Of a stretch of 64,000 nt of DNA, positions 1-9,071 are shown in pieces (positions within the stretch are counted from its first letter, which is position 1; each line of letters starts with the position of its first letter). The notes beneath the pieces are model-generated. The model was given only the letters and a program-made list of their open reading frames with translations, made no database searches and was not told the DNA's origin. Where the stretch lies: contig ONJM01000010.1 of NCBI GenBank assembly GCA_900318145.1, forward strand, positions 1 through 64,000, in the 5' to 3' direction. A program made the translations under genes and the position numbers. Source of the stretch: an uncultured Eubacteriales bacterium. Lineage in GTDB: Bacteria > Bacillota > Clostridia > Christensenellales > Aristaeellaceae.

Positions 1-14
1 GCCGGATTCCATAT

Positions 15-86
<72 letters not shown>

Positions 87-92
87 CATGAA

Positions 93-119
93 GGCCTGTC
101 AGAAATGACAGGTCTTTTT
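93..119 (+). terminator. Rho-independent terminator after tRNA-Asn
   Basis: CCTGTCA / TGACAGG stem with a GAAA tetraloop, extended by G-T and G-C pairs, and followed by CTTTTT. It ends the tRNA transcript before the HD-domain gene. Confidence 0.9.
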
Positions 120-167
120 GTTGCGTGTATAAGGATATGAATAAACAGGTCTGAGGAGGAGACAAAA

Positions 168-734
168 ATGCTGAGCCTGGAAAAAGCGGCGGAACTGAAC
201 GCCTCCATGGTATCGGAGGAGCATCTGATCATTCATGCGAAGAATGTGCGCTACGCCATGGGCGCTATGGCGGAACATTTCGGGGAGGACCGTGAGCACT
301 GGGAAGCGGTAGGACTGCTGCATGACTATGATTACGAAAAATATCCGGACGAGCATCTGCAGCATACGCAGGAGCCGCTGCTGGCGGCAGGCGTACCGGC
401 GGAAGACGTGCGGGCCATCATGAGTCACGGGTGGGGGATCTGTACCGACGTGAAACCGGAGACAAATCTGGAAAAGAGCCTGTTTACCGTGGATGAGCTG
501 ACCGGCATTATCCAGGCCTGTGCCCGGATGCGTCCGAAAGGCATCTCCGACCTGGAAATCAAGAGCTTCATGAAGAAATACAAGGACAAAAAATTCGCGG
601 CCAAGTGCGACCGTGAGCTGATTCAGAAAGGCTGTGACATGCTGGGCATGGAGGTCAGGGAAGTGGCGGAAATCTGCATCGAAGGGATGCGTCCCCACGC
701 GGCGGAAATCGGCCTGGAAGGGATCGGCGAATAA
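168..734 (+). CDS. HD-domain hydrolase-like protein
   Basis: The 188-residue protein belongs to the HD phosphohydrolase superfamily. His23 begins the helix before the HD pair at residues 52-53 (context LLHDYDYEKYP), and a further His sits at 66, the spacing expected for a metal-binding HD fold. No other domain is visible, so the substrate (nucleotide or phosphoester) cannot be named. ATG168 follows AGGAGGA at about 154-160. The gene converges with the next one, with only four bases between the stop codons. Soluble and cytoplasmic. Family confidence is good; specific function is unknown. Confidence 0.85.
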   Translation: MLSLEKAAELNASMVSEEHLIIHAKNVRYAMGAMAEHFGEDREHWEAVGLLHDYDYEKYPDEHLQHTQEPLLAAGVPAEDVRAIMSHGWGICTDVKPETNLEKSLFTVDELTGIIQACARMRPKGISDLEIKSFMKKYKDKKFAAKCDRELIQKGCDMLGMEVREVAEICIEGMRPHAAEIGLEGIGE

Positions 735-738
735 ACCG

Positions 739-1332
739 TCAGTCCGGACGGCTGCCTTTGACGGAGAAAAGCTGAAGGGAACGGCAGAGGGAAGAAAGCT
801 TCGGAGCCAGCGCTTTGGGCACGGTAACTTCATACAGACCGTTATCCGTAGCAGCGTGTACGCGGACTGTATCTTCGTTTTCCATGCGGACGGAATCCAT
901 GCCGAAAAGAACAGGACCATGAACCGTACTGAAGTGATACCCGCTTTCCAGAAGGGACAGGGCGGAAGCCGGATAGATGCTTCGCAGAATCATCGGTTCG
1001 CCGTCCGCGGTCTGCCAGTACAGCGTGGCAACACGGCCGAAACCGCCCTGCAGCGCAGCGTCCGCCGCGGTACCGGAGACGAAGGACATTCCTGAACCGC
1101 TCATGAAGCAGAGGACGGGAGCCGGAAAGCCTTCCACCAGGGAATAAAGATCTGTTTCCCGGGAGATATTTACGGCGGGGCTTGCAGCCAGGAGCGGCTG
1201 CGGCTCCGCTTTTTCAGTTTCATCAGCTTTCGGCTGGGCGAGGATCAGAAGGAAACCGACTGCCGCGATCAGCAGGATGGAAAGAAGGCCCGCAAGTACT
1301 TTCAGCAGAATTCTCAGGAATTTCTTTCCCAT
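739..1332 (-). CDS. Small membrane-anchored protein of unknown function
   Basis: 197 residues. The N-terminus is basic (MGKKFLRILLK) and followed by one strong hydrophobic helix (about residues 10-33). A roughly 160-residue soluble part comes next, which would lie outside the cytoplasm. No family is recognised. The soluble part contains short strand-like stretches and ends basic. ATG at 1332 is preceded by AAAGGAGG on the minus strand, and a consensus promoter lies 50 bases further upstream, so this is a real, separately expressed gene. Confidence 0.8.
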   Translation of the reverse strand: MGKKFLRILLKVLAGLLSILLIAAVGFLLILAQPKADETEKAEPQPLLAASPAVNISRETDLYSLVEGFPAPVLCFMSGSGMSFVSGTAADAALQGGFGRVATLYWQTADGEPMILRSIYPASALSLLESGYHFSTVHGPVLFGMDSVRMENEDTVRVHAATDNGLYEVTVPKALAPKLSSLCRSLQLFSVKGSRPD

Positions 1333-1380
1333 CGGGAAGCAGCCTCCTTTCCGGCGGCCGGACTGCCGGGCCGCAACGAT

Positions 1381-1409
1381 ATTATACCGGGGGCAAAACA
1401 GGGTGTCAA
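1381..1409 (-). promoter_or_regulatory. Consensus sigma-A promoter for the 739-1332 gene
   Basis: On the minus strand TTGACA (1404-1409), a 17-base spacer and TATAAT (1381-1386) match the vegetative consensus in all twelve positions. It is one of the strongest promoters in the window. Confidence 0.85.
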
Positions 1410-1538
1410 ACCGCGGAAGCGCCGGAACCGGCGATTCCGGAGTGTTTTCCCGGCAGGCGCTGAAAGAACCGGAGGGGCTGCGGCGTTAAGTTATTGAGGG
1501 GGCGGAGAGCCGTTCGGCACGCTCCGGAACCGCTGAAC

Positions 1539-1567
1539 TTGCCCGAACGGGCAAACCGATGTAAAAT
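1539..1567 (+). promoter_or_regulatory. Promoter with overlapping inverted repeat before the lipoprotein-ftsK operon
   Basis: TTGCCC (1539-1544), 17 bases, TAAAAT (1562-1567). The -35 box is one arm of the perfect repeat TTGCCC-gaac-GGGCAA (1539-1554), which could be an operator that blocks the -35 region. The downstream ribosome site is GGAGGG at 1578-1583. Confidence 0.55.
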
Positions 1568-1589
1568 AGATTGTTATGGAGGGAGCGGA

Positions 1590-2732
1590 ATGAAAAAGCT
1601 TCTGATGATCCTTGCGGCGCTGTGCCTGGTTTCCTGCTCTTTGGCGGAAGGCGCGGTAACGGAGGAAAAGGCGCTGGAACTGGGCAGCAGCAGGATGCGT
1701 TTTCCCGCGGTGAGCGGGATGGCGGACGCTGAACTGCAGGAAGAGGTGAACCGGCGGATCCGGGAGGACCTGCATGTACAGGAATATCTGGACCGGATGA
1801 CATCGCTGATTTCCGACAGCCGGCGGAGCATTACCGTGGAGTGGACCGGCGGTATTGCCGGGGATGTGTTCAGCGCCGCGCTGGATGTGACAGGCGCGGT
1901 GAATCCCCCGCGGAATACCCATCTTTGGACCTGGAGCAGCGTGGATCTGCGGGACGGGCATGAGATTGCTTTCGGCGAGCTGTTTACCGACGAGGCAGCG
2001 GCCAGGGAAGGCATCGAGGCATACCTGGAGGAGCAGGTGGCCGGCGAGCTGAGTCCGCATCTGGGCAACAGTGAACTGACCCCCCTGCCGGAAGGGTTTC
2101 TGCTGGAGAGTACAGGGCTAACCCTGCTATATGACGTGAACCGCCTGAGTACCCTGAGCGACCGGGCAGGCGCCGTAAAAATCCCCTGGAACGAGATCCG
2201 GGAATATACGGATCTGAGAGAGGACGGGATTCTTTCACGGGTCGGCGCCGGGAAGATGACAGCGCTGACGGAAGAAAGCCGGGACCGGATCCGGGAGGCG
2301 GCGGAAAGCGGACAGCTGCCGGATATTCCCGTGAAACTGGGGGACAGCGTAAAGGAATGGACGGACCGGGCTCATCTGCTGAACGATCCTGACGAGTACG
2401 CCGGCGGGCGGATGTTCGCGCTGGAAGGCGCGCGCTTCCGGAATGTATATATTCTTTCAGACGCGGTGAGCAGAAGCTGGGACGAAAGCCGGGTACAGGG
2501 AATCCGGATGGACCGGGGCTGTGTGTGGGGGCTGTGTATCGGCGAAACGGCGGCGGAGGAATGGCATCTGCTGCTGGGTGAGCCGGACAGTACGGCTGAA
2601 TTTGACACGGAAGCCGCGGAGCATTACCGGACCGTACCGGGAACATGCGATTATTACCAGTTCGGGGAATACCGGCTGCAGCTGCAGTACGGGGAGGACG
2701 GGATCCTGGCCGGCATAACGCTGGCGGAATAA
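1590..2732 (+). CDS. Putative lipoprotein with DUF3298/RsiV-like domain
   Basis: 380 residues. The N-terminus MKKLLMILAALCLVSC fits a lipoprotein signal with lipobox LVSC (Cys16). The region around residues 50-190 contains the alternating strands and the motif block (TWSSVDLRDGHEIAFGELF) typical of DUF3298/PdaC-type domains, which occur in extracytoplasmic cell-envelope and anti-sigma proteins. The remaining ~190 residues are not recognised. Start chosen at ATG1590 after GGAGGG; an in-frame upstream extension to 1494 lacks a signal peptide and ribosome site. It is 18 bases upstream of ftsK and probably cotranscribed. Confidence 0.78.
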   Translation: MKKLLMILAALCLVSCSLAEGAVTEEKALELGSSRMRFPAVSGMADAELQEEVNRRIREDLHVQEYLDRMTSLISDSRRSITVEWTGGIAGDVFSAALDVTGAVNPPRNTHLWTWSSVDLRDGHEIAFGELFTDEAAAREGIEAYLEEQVAGELSPHLGNSELTPLPEGFLLESTGLTLLYDVNRLSTLSDRAGAVKIPWNEIREYTDLREDGILSRVGAGKMTALTEESRDRIREAAESGQLPDIPVKLGDSVKEWTDRAHLLNDPDEYAGGRMFALEGARFRNVYILSDAVSRSWDESRVQGIRMDRGCVWGLCIGETAAEEWHLLLGEPDSTAEFDTEAAEHYRTVPGTCDYYQFGEYRLQLQYGEDGILAGITLAE

Positions 2733-2750
2733 CAAAAACGGAGGAAATCA

Positions 2751-5729
2751 ATGGCGCAGCAAGGCAAAAGAAAACAGGCTCCGGCGTATTCGGCGGACAC
2801 CATGGCCCTGCGGTATATCGCGGGAATGGCACTGGCCGCGCTGGGTGTCATGATCTTTATGGCAGTGGACCTGAACATGTCCGGATATATTTTCCAGGGA
2901 CTGCGGCAGGCCTGTGTCGGCGTGAGCGGAAGCCTGGCGTATATCCTGGCGGTACTGCCGCTCTGGGCCGGCGGACTGGTGATCTGGTCCACTCAGCGCC
3001 GGGCGCCGGTACGGCCCTGGATTTTTGCACTGCTGAGCTTTATCGGAATCTGCACCTTTATCATGCTGATCAGCGGCAACGCCATGCAGACGCTGGACAA
3101 ACAGACCGGAAGCAACTGGGGCGGCGTCATTCAGCGGGTATACAATGACTGTATCACAAAACTGCAGAACAGCCGGAACGATTTCGGCGGCGGGGCCCTA
3201 GGCGCCATGCTGGCCTGGCCTTTGTGGCGGTTTCTCGGCACGGTGCTGGGCGTGATCCTGATTTTCCTGGGAACAGCTTTCTGCCTGCTGATGACGGTGA
3301 ACCTGACTCCCAGGCGGATCCGGGATCTGCTGACCGGACAGGCCGGAGCCCGCCGGGAACAGCAGGAGGCCGAGCGCATCCGGGCGGAACAGCAGCAGAT
3401 GGCCTGGCAGCAGCAACAGGCGATGCAGCAGCAGGCCTGGCAGCAGCAGCAGGCTTATATCCTGGAGCAGCAGTATCAGCAACAGCAGGCGCAGCAGATG
3501 CAGCAGCCTGTGCAGCAGATGCAGCAGCCCGGGCCCGGCCGGCAGCCGTCCGGGCAGGGGAGTGTGGAGCAATGGCAGGCACAGCTGGCGGCGCAGCAGA
3601 CAGCCGCGGCGGCGCCAAATCACCAGAGCAGTATATTCATGAAACGGAATCCGGAGCAGGAACCTCGGAAGGGACGCTCCTGGAAGAGCCGGATCTTCGG
3701 GAACAAGGAAGAATACGACGGCCTGGTGGGGGATTCTCCGGAAACGGAGCAGTCCTATGAACCGCAGCCGCAAAAACCCGCGCGCCGTACGGCAGCCGGA
3801 GCGGTGCAGGAGAAACCGGAACCCCGCTGGAACCAGGCGGCGCCTGCAGCGGAAGAAAGGCCGTCGAATCCGGCGCGGACGGAGCAGACGGCGCAGCCCG
3901 CGCGGAACACGCGGAACACGCAGCCGCCGCAGAGGCCCGAAACGGAGCCGGAAGATCAGGAAGCGCCGGCGATCCCCGCCACAAGAAACCGGGACGCCTA
4001 CAGGCGGCCGGAGGACCGGAAGAATATGGCTGCGCCGGAGCGGGAAGCGGTCCGTCCGGAGACAGAGCGCCAGGAAACGGAAGCGGAACGTCCCGCGGCG
4101 GAGCGGACGCCGCGCAGGAGAGGGAATGATTCCGGCCAGGCGGCAAAGCCTGTGGTTCCCGCGGTGCAGCAGGAAATCGGCAGAGAGGCGTATACGCCGG
4201 AACTGAAGCTGAAACCCAGCGAAAAGATGCCCGGCACCCGGGAGGAAGAGGAATGGATCCCGGTGCCGTACAATTATCCGCCGATCACGGATCTCGCGAT
4301 GCCCCAGCCGAAAACCGGCGACAGCAGCGCGGAGGACGCCATGCGCTCCCAGAAGCTGGAGGAAACCCTGGCTTCCTTCCGGGTGCAGGCACGGGTGGTG
4401 CACGTAACGCACGGTCCGGCGATCTCCCGGTTTGAGATGGAGCTTGCGGCGGGCACAAAAGTGAATAAGGTCGCGGAGCTGGAAAAGGATATCGCCTACG
4501 GCATGGAGGCGACTTCCATCCGCATTGAGGCCCCGATTCCGGGCAAGAGCCTGGTGGGCGTCGAAGTGCCGAACCGGAAGGTGGAAACGGTAACGCTGCG
4601 GGAAGTGCTTTCCAGCGACAGGATGCAGAACGCCCGGTCCCTGCTGACGGTGGCCCTGGGCAAGGATCTTACGGGAACGCCGATCGTGTGCGATCTGGCG
4701 AAGATGCCGCACATGCTGATCGCCGGCCAGACGGGCAGCGGTAAATCCGTATGTATCAACGCGATCATCAACAGCCTGCTGTACCGGGCCAGCCCGGATG
4801 AAGTGAAGCTGATCCTGGTGGATCCGAAGGTTGTGGAACTGCAGTGCTACAACGGGATTCCGCATCTGCTGATTCCTGTGGTGAACGATCCGCACAAGGC
4901 GGCGGCAGCGCTGGCCTGGGCGGTGGCGGAAATGATGGAGCGGTACGACCGGTTCGCGGAGCGGAAGGTGCGCAACCTGGACGGCTACAACGCTTCCCTG
5001 AAACAGGGGCAGAAGCCCATGTCCCGGATTGTGATCATTATTGATGAGCTGGCGGACCTGATGATGGTCTGCAAGAAGGATGTGGAAGAGTATATCTGCC
5101 GGCTGACGCAGCTGGCGCGGGCGGCGGGCATCCACCTGATTGTGGCGACCCAGCGCCCCTCCGTGGACGTTATTACCGGCCTGATCAAAGCGAACATTCC
5201 CAGCCGCATTGCCTTCAAGACGGCCAGCTCCGTGGACAGCCGGACCATTCTGGACCGGAACGGCAGCGAGCAGCTGCTGGGCTGGGGCGATATGCTGTAT
5301 CTGCCTACGGGCGCGTTCGCGCCGACCCGTGTACAGGGCTGCTTCCTGAGCGACGAGGAAGTCAACCGGATTGTGAAGCATGTGCGGGACGCCAATCCCA
5401 GCACCTATGATCCGAATATTCTGGAAAAGGTCGAAAAGATCGCCAGCGGCGGCGATACGGACAGTACGGGCGCTGATATGATCGGCGGCGAAATCGCCGG
5501 TGGCGATGGGAGCCTGTTCGAGCAGGCGGTGGAGTACGCCATTGCTGACGGGCAGATTTCCACCAGCACGCTGCAGCGGCGGCTGAAGATCGGCTACGCC
5601 CGGGCGGGCCGGCTGACGGACGAGATGGAGGAACGCGGCATCGTGGCGGCAAAGGACGGCAGCAAGCCCCGCAAGTGCCTGATTACCCGCGAAGAATGGG
5701 AAGAAATGAAGCAGTCTGCTGCTGATTGA
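2751..5729 (+). CDS. ftsK: DNA translocase FtsK/SpoIIIE
   Basis: The 992-residue protein is an ATP-driven DNA pump that moves chromosomes through the division or sporulation septum. Four N-terminal membrane helices (about residues 20-190) anchor it. A very Gln-rich then Pro/Glu/Arg-rich linker spans about 200-480, followed by the alpha/beta motor core. Walker A is AGQTGSGKS near residue 658 and Walker B IVIIIDELADL near 760. The C-terminal winged-helix gamma domain (about 923-985; ISTSTLQRRLKIGYARAGRL) reads polar DNA motifs. The linker is longer than in SpoIIIE of Bacillus. Ribosome site GGAGG precedes ATG2751. Confidence 0.97.
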   Translation: MAQQGKRKQAPAYSADTMALRYIAGMALAALGVMIFMAVDLNMSGYIFQGLRQACVGVSGSLAYILAVLPLWAGGLVIWSTQRRAPVRPWIFALLSFIGICTFIMLISGNAMQTLDKQTGSNWGGVIQRVYNDCITKLQNSRNDFGGGALGAMLAWPLWRFLGTVLGVILIFLGTAFCLLMTVNLTPRRIRDLLTGQAGARREQQEAERIRAEQQQMAWQQQQAMQQQAWQQQQAYILEQQYQQQQAQQMQQPVQQMQQPGPGRQPSGQGSVEQWQAQLAAQQTAAAAPNHQSSIFMKRNPEQEPRKGRSWKSRIFGNKEEYDGLVGDSPETEQSYEPQPQKPARRTAAGAVQEKPEPRWNQAAPAAEERPSNPARTEQTAQPARNTRNTQPPQRPETEPEDQEAPAIPATRNRDAYRRPEDRKNMAAPEREAVRPETERQETEAERPAAERTPRRRGNDSGQAAKPVVPAVQQEIGREAYTPELKLKPSEKMPGTREEEEWIPVPYNYPPITDLAMPQPKTGDSSAEDAMRSQKLEETLASFRVQARVVHVTHGPAISRFEMELAAGTKVNKVAELEKDIAYGMEATSIRIEAPIPGKSLVGVEVPNRKVETVTLREVLSSDRMQNARSLLTVALGKDLTGTPIVCDLAKMPHMLIAGQTGSGKSVCINAIINSLLYRASPDEVKLILVDPKVVELQCYNGIPHLLIPVVNDPHKAAAALAWAVAEMMERYDRFAERKVRNLDGYNASLKQGQKPMSRIVIIIDELADLMMVCKKDVEEYICRLTQLARAAGIHLIVATQRPSVDVITGLIKANIPSRIAFKTASSVDSRTILDRNGSEQLLGWGDMLYLPTGAFAPTRVQGCFLSDEEVNRIVKHVRDANPSTYDPNILEKVEKIASGGDTDSTGADMIGGEIAGGDGSLFEQAVEYAIADGQISTSTLQRRLKIGYARAGRLTDEMEERGIVAAKDGSKPRKCLITREEWEEMKQSAAD

Positions 5730-5746
5730 GGGTGCGAAAGAATACC

Positions 5747-6928
5747 ATGGCAAACCTGACAGACTACCTGGCGTGGCGCGGTGAATTCCCGCTGGAGGTA
5801 AGCCCCTGGAACGAGATTGACAGCCTGCTGTGCGCTGTGCTGAGTTACCTGAACTTTCACGGCGTGCAGGACTACCGGGGGTGGACGCTGCGGGAGGCAA
5901 AGCGGATCGACCTGCTGATTGACAGTACGGATTCCACTTTTGCCGCGCGGAAAAAAGCATTTGAGATGATGGCGGAGAGCAATCGCTTCGGCGACTGCAG
6001 GATGCACCACTGCATCTCCCTGACGGACGAGAAACTGTGCCTGCAGTTTGCTGCCATGTGCATTGACCTGCCGGACGGTACGATGGCGGTGGCTTTCCGT
6101 GGAACGGACAATACGATCGTCGGCTGGCGGGAGGATTTCAATATGGCCTACCAGACCCGGGTGCCGGCCCAGGAAGCCGCGGGATACTATCTTGCCTGTG
6201 CCGCGAAGCTGACGGACAAACCGCTGCGGATTATCGGCCACAGCAAGGGCGGAAACCTCGCGGTATACGCTTCCGCTGTCGCAAGCCGAAAAGTACAGAA
6301 GCAGATTGAAAGCATCTGGTCCTTTGACGGGCCGGGCATGAATCTGGAGACGGCCCGCACGGAAGGTTTCGGCCGGATCCGGGACAGGATCCGCTCCTAT
6401 ATTCCCCAGTCCAGCATTATCGGGCTGCTGATGGAATACTACCGGCCGTATACGGTGGTGCGTTCGACCGCAAAGGGACTGGAGCAGCATGATCCGATGA
6501 CCTGGCAGGTGTACGGCGGGCATTTTGAGGAAATGGCGGGTATTGACCGCTCCGCGTCCCTGACCTGCGAAACGCTGCATGAATGGCTGGCCAATTCCAC
6601 GCCGGAACAGCGGGGATCCTTTGTGGAAACGCTGTTTACCCTGGCGGACAACACCAACGCCACAAAAATGAGCGACCTGATGAATGAAAAATTCAGGAGC
6701 CTGCTGAAAATGGCGGGAGGCCGGAAAAGCGTGAACCCGGAAACCCGCCGGGTATTCAACCGGCTGATTGCCCAGGCGGTGACGCTGGCCGCCGGAAACG
6801 TGGTCGAATGGGTCCGGGGGAAGACGGAACAGGATGGTCCCGACGAATGGGCAACCATTGATCCGAAGGAGCAGGATAAAACCGGCGGGCAGGAGACCGG
6901 GGACAACCCGCCGGACGGCGGAAGCTGA
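5747..6928 (+). CDS. DUF2974 (Mbeg1-like) lipase-like alpha/beta hydrolase
   Basis: 393 residues. The N-terminal block (LTDYLAWRGEFPLEVSPWNEID) and the central VAFRGTDNTIVGWREDFNMAY are typical of the Mbeg1-like/DUF2974 family. The nucleophile elbow is GHSKGG (Ser near residue 166), so a lipase or esterase activity is likely but the substrate is unknown. The C-terminal ~60 residues are charged and probably disordered. ATG5747 gives the family N-terminus; a TTG at 5726 overlapping the ftsK stop would add seven residues. It is the last gene of the 1590-6928 operon. Confidence 0.87.
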   Translation: MANLTDYLAWRGEFPLEVSPWNEIDSLLCAVLSYLNFHGVQDYRGWTLREAKRIDLLIDSTDSTFAARKKAFEMMAESNRFGDCRMHHCISLTDEKLCLQFAAMCIDLPDGTMAVAFRGTDNTIVGWREDFNMAYQTRVPAQEAAGYYLACAAKLTDKPLRIIGHSKGGNLAVYASAVASRKVQKQIESIWSFDGPGMNLETARTEGFGRIRDRIRSYIPQSSIIGLLMEYYRPYTVVRSTAKGLEQHDPMTWQVYGGHFEEMAGIDRSASLTCETLHEWLANSTPEQRGSFVETLFTLADNTNATKMSDLMNEKFRSLLKMAGGRKSVNPETRRVFNRLIAQAVTLAAGNVVEWVRGKTEQDGPDEWATIDPKEQDKTGGQETGDNPPDGGS

Positions 6929-6939
6929 AAAAGCAACTT

Positions 6940-7003
6940 TTGTATACCGGATTCAGCCTGCCTGCGCTGCCGTTCCGCTTGTCTGCTGACGGTCTGTATA
7001 CAA
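6940..7003. repeat. Long-spaced inverted repeat TTGTATAC...GTATACAA
   Basis: Perfect 8-base arms (6940-6947 and 6996-7003) flank a 48-base GC-rich spacer that itself contains TCAGC/GCTGA. It lies in the 425-base gap between the lipase-like gene and the sugar importer. It may be a weak terminator, an operator pair or a structured RNA; nothing decides between these. Confidence 0.35.
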
Positions 7004-7072
7004 GATCCTGTGGGATGATTCTGGCAGAGCAACAACTACGGAGGTTCATCAATACAGTGATCGTTTTTTGCA

Positions 7073-7106
7073 GTGGAATGATTGCGCAAAATCATTCCGC
7101 TTTTTT
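7073..7106 (+). terminator. Rho-independent terminator of the ftsK operon
   Basis: An 11-base-pair stem (GTGGAATGATT with AATCATTCCGC, one G-T pair) with loop GCGCAA, followed by six T. It insulates the sugar-importer promoter downstream. Confidence 0.88.
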
Positions 7107-7194
7107 GCGCAAAAAGTAAGAAAACCGCCCATGAAATGCGGGAAGAAGCGTGATTTTACAGGATTTACCTGCGAGACAAGAAATGAGATAGACA

Positions 7195-7208
7195 TGCAAA
7201 CGTTTGCA
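7195..7208. promoter_or_regulatory. LacI-family operator / cre-like palindrome
   Basis: TGCAAACGTTTGCA is a perfect 14-base palindrome with central CG, the hallmark of LacI/GalR-type operators including CcpA cre sites. It lies about 65 bases upstream of the -35 box of the importer. The repressor is not encoded in the window. Confidence 0.6.
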
Positions 7209-7272
7209 CGTGCAAAAGCAAAGATTGAACAAAAATGAAGCAAAAAACAAGGAAAAGTAACCTTATGTGCCA

Positions 7273-7302
7273 TTGTTAAAGTACGTACATTTTGATCATA
7301 AT
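7273..7302 (+). promoter_or_regulatory. Promoter of the first sugar-importer operon
   Basis: TTGTTA (7273-7278), 18-base spacer, CATAAT (7297-7302). The spacer contains the palindrome GTACGTAC. The start codon is 51 bases downstream with ribosome site GGAGGA. Confidence 0.55.
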
Positions 7303-7353
7303 GTGCGTAGAAAGGCACAGAAGTGCCAAAATAAATAAACGGAGGAGAAAACC

Positions 7354-9024
7354 ATGAGGAAAATTCTCGCTGCTTTGCTGGTATTGGCAATGGTACTGGC
7401 GCTTGTTCCTGCGGTGATGGCTGAAGCTCCTGCTCCCATTACTGTGACCGTGTTCAAAGGCGATCCCGGTGATCAGCCCACGGAAGACAACAAAATGTAC
7501 AAGAAGATCGCTGACGAGCTCGGCATCACCTTTGAAATCGAGTTCCTGGCCGGCGACCTGAACCAGACCATCAACCTGAAGATCGAAGACGACAAGCAGC
7601 CCGACCTGTTCGACGGCGGCAACAGCGCTGAGATTATCGAGGCGGCTGACGTACTGATCGACTATATGGAATATATCAGCGAAGAGAAGACCCCCAATAT
7701 CTGGCGTCATCTCCACGACACCAACGTCAAGCTCGACCAGCTGCTGACGGAAGACGGCAAACTGTACATCATCCCGAACTACGGTGTCACCTACAACCGG
7801 AACATCGTTTCCTACAACGGACCTTCCTTCTTCCTGCAGAAGAAAGTCATCGAGTTCAACGAGTATAAGGTTCCGAAGACGATCAATGAGTATTTCGACC
7901 TGATCGAACGCTATATCGCCGCGAATCCCAATGCGGATGACGGCACGCCCTACACCGGATTCGCCATCCTGTGCGAAGACTGGCGCCGGTTCTGCCTGAT
8001 CAACCCCGTGCAGCACCTGATGGGCCGCCCGAACGACGGTGAAGTCATCGTTGACGTGCATGATCCGGAATACGCGACCTGGACCTTTGTTGACAAAGAC
8101 TATGCGAAGCCCTACTACAAGAAGCTGAACGAAGAATTCCACAAGGGCCTGATCAGTCCCGACACCTTCGTTATGAACTTCGAACAGTACAAGAACGAAC
8201 TGGCCAACGGCCACATCCTGGGCATGTTCGACCAGGCCTGGGACTTCGGCGAAGCGACTTCTGCTCTGCAGAATGAAAAGCGCTATCCCGAAACCTTCCT
8301 GCCGATGCCTCTGCTGTATGAAGCCAGCGACCTGGAAGGCATTGCGATGCCCTCTGAAAACTGGGATCTGAGCGAGCACTACATCAACGCCGGTGTTATC
8401 AACCGTGACCGCGGCTTCGGTATCGCCAAGACCGCCGATGATCCGGAGCGCCTGGTGCAGCTTGTGGATACCCTGCTCTCCGATGAGTGGCAGATCGCCC
8501 TCCAGTGGGGTATTGAAGGCGAAGACTGGTTCACCGATGAAAACGGCCGTATGAACATGACCAAGGAACAGTATGAACAGCGCTCCGACAGCGAGTGGGT
8601 CCGCGCCAACAAAGCCGACGCCATCTTCACCTCCGCGCCCAAGAAGGCCGGTACCATGGATAACGGCAACAGCTGGTCTCCCGACCTGCAGCCTGAAATC
8701 CGCGACGCGAATCTGTCCGATTATGACAAGGCTCTGTACGAGAAGCTTGGCATCAAGCAGATCGAAGAACTGTTCAGCGAACCGATCGAGCTGGCTCCCT
8801 ACGGAGAAGCCTGGCAGATTGACAAGGGACCGATCGACACCGATTATCAGAAGTGGCTGCAGCTGCAGGTTGAATGGCTGCCGAAGATCATCTCCGGCTC
8901 CGAAGCTGATTTCGATGCCAACTGGGCAGCGTTCACCGCTGAAATGGCTCCCTATTCCGAAATTTATGCCAACTTCATGCATGAAGAAATCCTGAAGCAG
9001 GTATATCCGGAACGGTATCAGTAA
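7354..9024 (+). CDS. Sugar ABC transporter substrate-binding protein (LplA-like)
   Basis: 556 residues. It captures a sugar or oligosaccharide outside the membrane for the two permeases that follow. The signal peptide (residues 1-24, MRKILAALLVLAMVLALVPA...) has no lipobox Cys, so as read the protein would be released or held by another means. The mature part starts PITVTVFKGDPGDQ and is long (~530 residues), as in the LplA/YtcQ group that works with LplB/LplC-type permeases. Substrate unknown. ATG7354 follows GGAGGA. A GC-rich hairpin separates it from the permeases, consistent with more binding protein than permease being made. Confidence 0.9.
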   Translation: MRKILAALLVLAMVLALVPAVMAEAPAPITVTVFKGDPGDQPTEDNKMYKKIADELGITFEIEFLAGDLNQTINLKIEDDKQPDLFDGGNSAEIIEAADVLIDYMEYISEEKTPNIWRHLHDTNVKLDQLLTEDGKLYIIPNYGVTYNRNIVSYNGPSFFLQKKVIEFNEYKVPKTINEYFDLIERYIAANPNADDGTPYTGFAILCEDWRRFCLINPVQHLMGRPNDGEVIVDVHDPEYATWTFVDKDYAKPYYKKLNEEFHKGLISPDTFVMNFEQYKNELANGHILGMFDQAWDFGEATSALQNEKRYPETFLPMPLLYEASDLEGIAMPSENWDLSEHYINAGVINRDRGFGIAKTADDPERLVQLVDTLLSDEWQIALQWGIEGEDWFTDENGRMNMTKEQYEQRSDSEWVRANKADAIFTSAPKKAGTMDNGNSWSPDLQPEIRDANLSDYDKALYEKLGIKQIEELFSEPIELAPYGEAWQIDKGPIDTDYQKWLQLQVEWLPKIISGSEADFDANWAAFTAEMAPYSEIYANFMHEEILKQVYPERYQ

Positions 9025-9038
9025 TCCACAGTTCCCGC

Positions 9039-9071
9039 GCAAGGGGGAGGGATTCGTCTCTCCCCCCTTGC
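9039..9071 (+). other. Intercistronic GC-rich hairpin after the binding-protein gene
   Basis: GCAAGGGGG pairs with CCCCCTTGC, with further pairs past a one-base bulge. There is no T tract, so it is more likely an mRNA-stabilising or partial-termination hairpin than a full terminator. A similar element occupies the same place in the second importer operon (53265-53298). Confidence 0.6.

Noticed and set aside
3198-5960. A 920-codon minus-strand open frame opposite ftsK
   Set aside because: It is the antisense image of the ftsK coding frame, low in complexity and without start signals.
7060-7119. Short GTG-initiated ORF spanning the terminator before the importer
   Set aside because: The Shine-Dalgarno spacing is poor, the ORF consists of the terminator stem itself, and no regulatory logic is visible.
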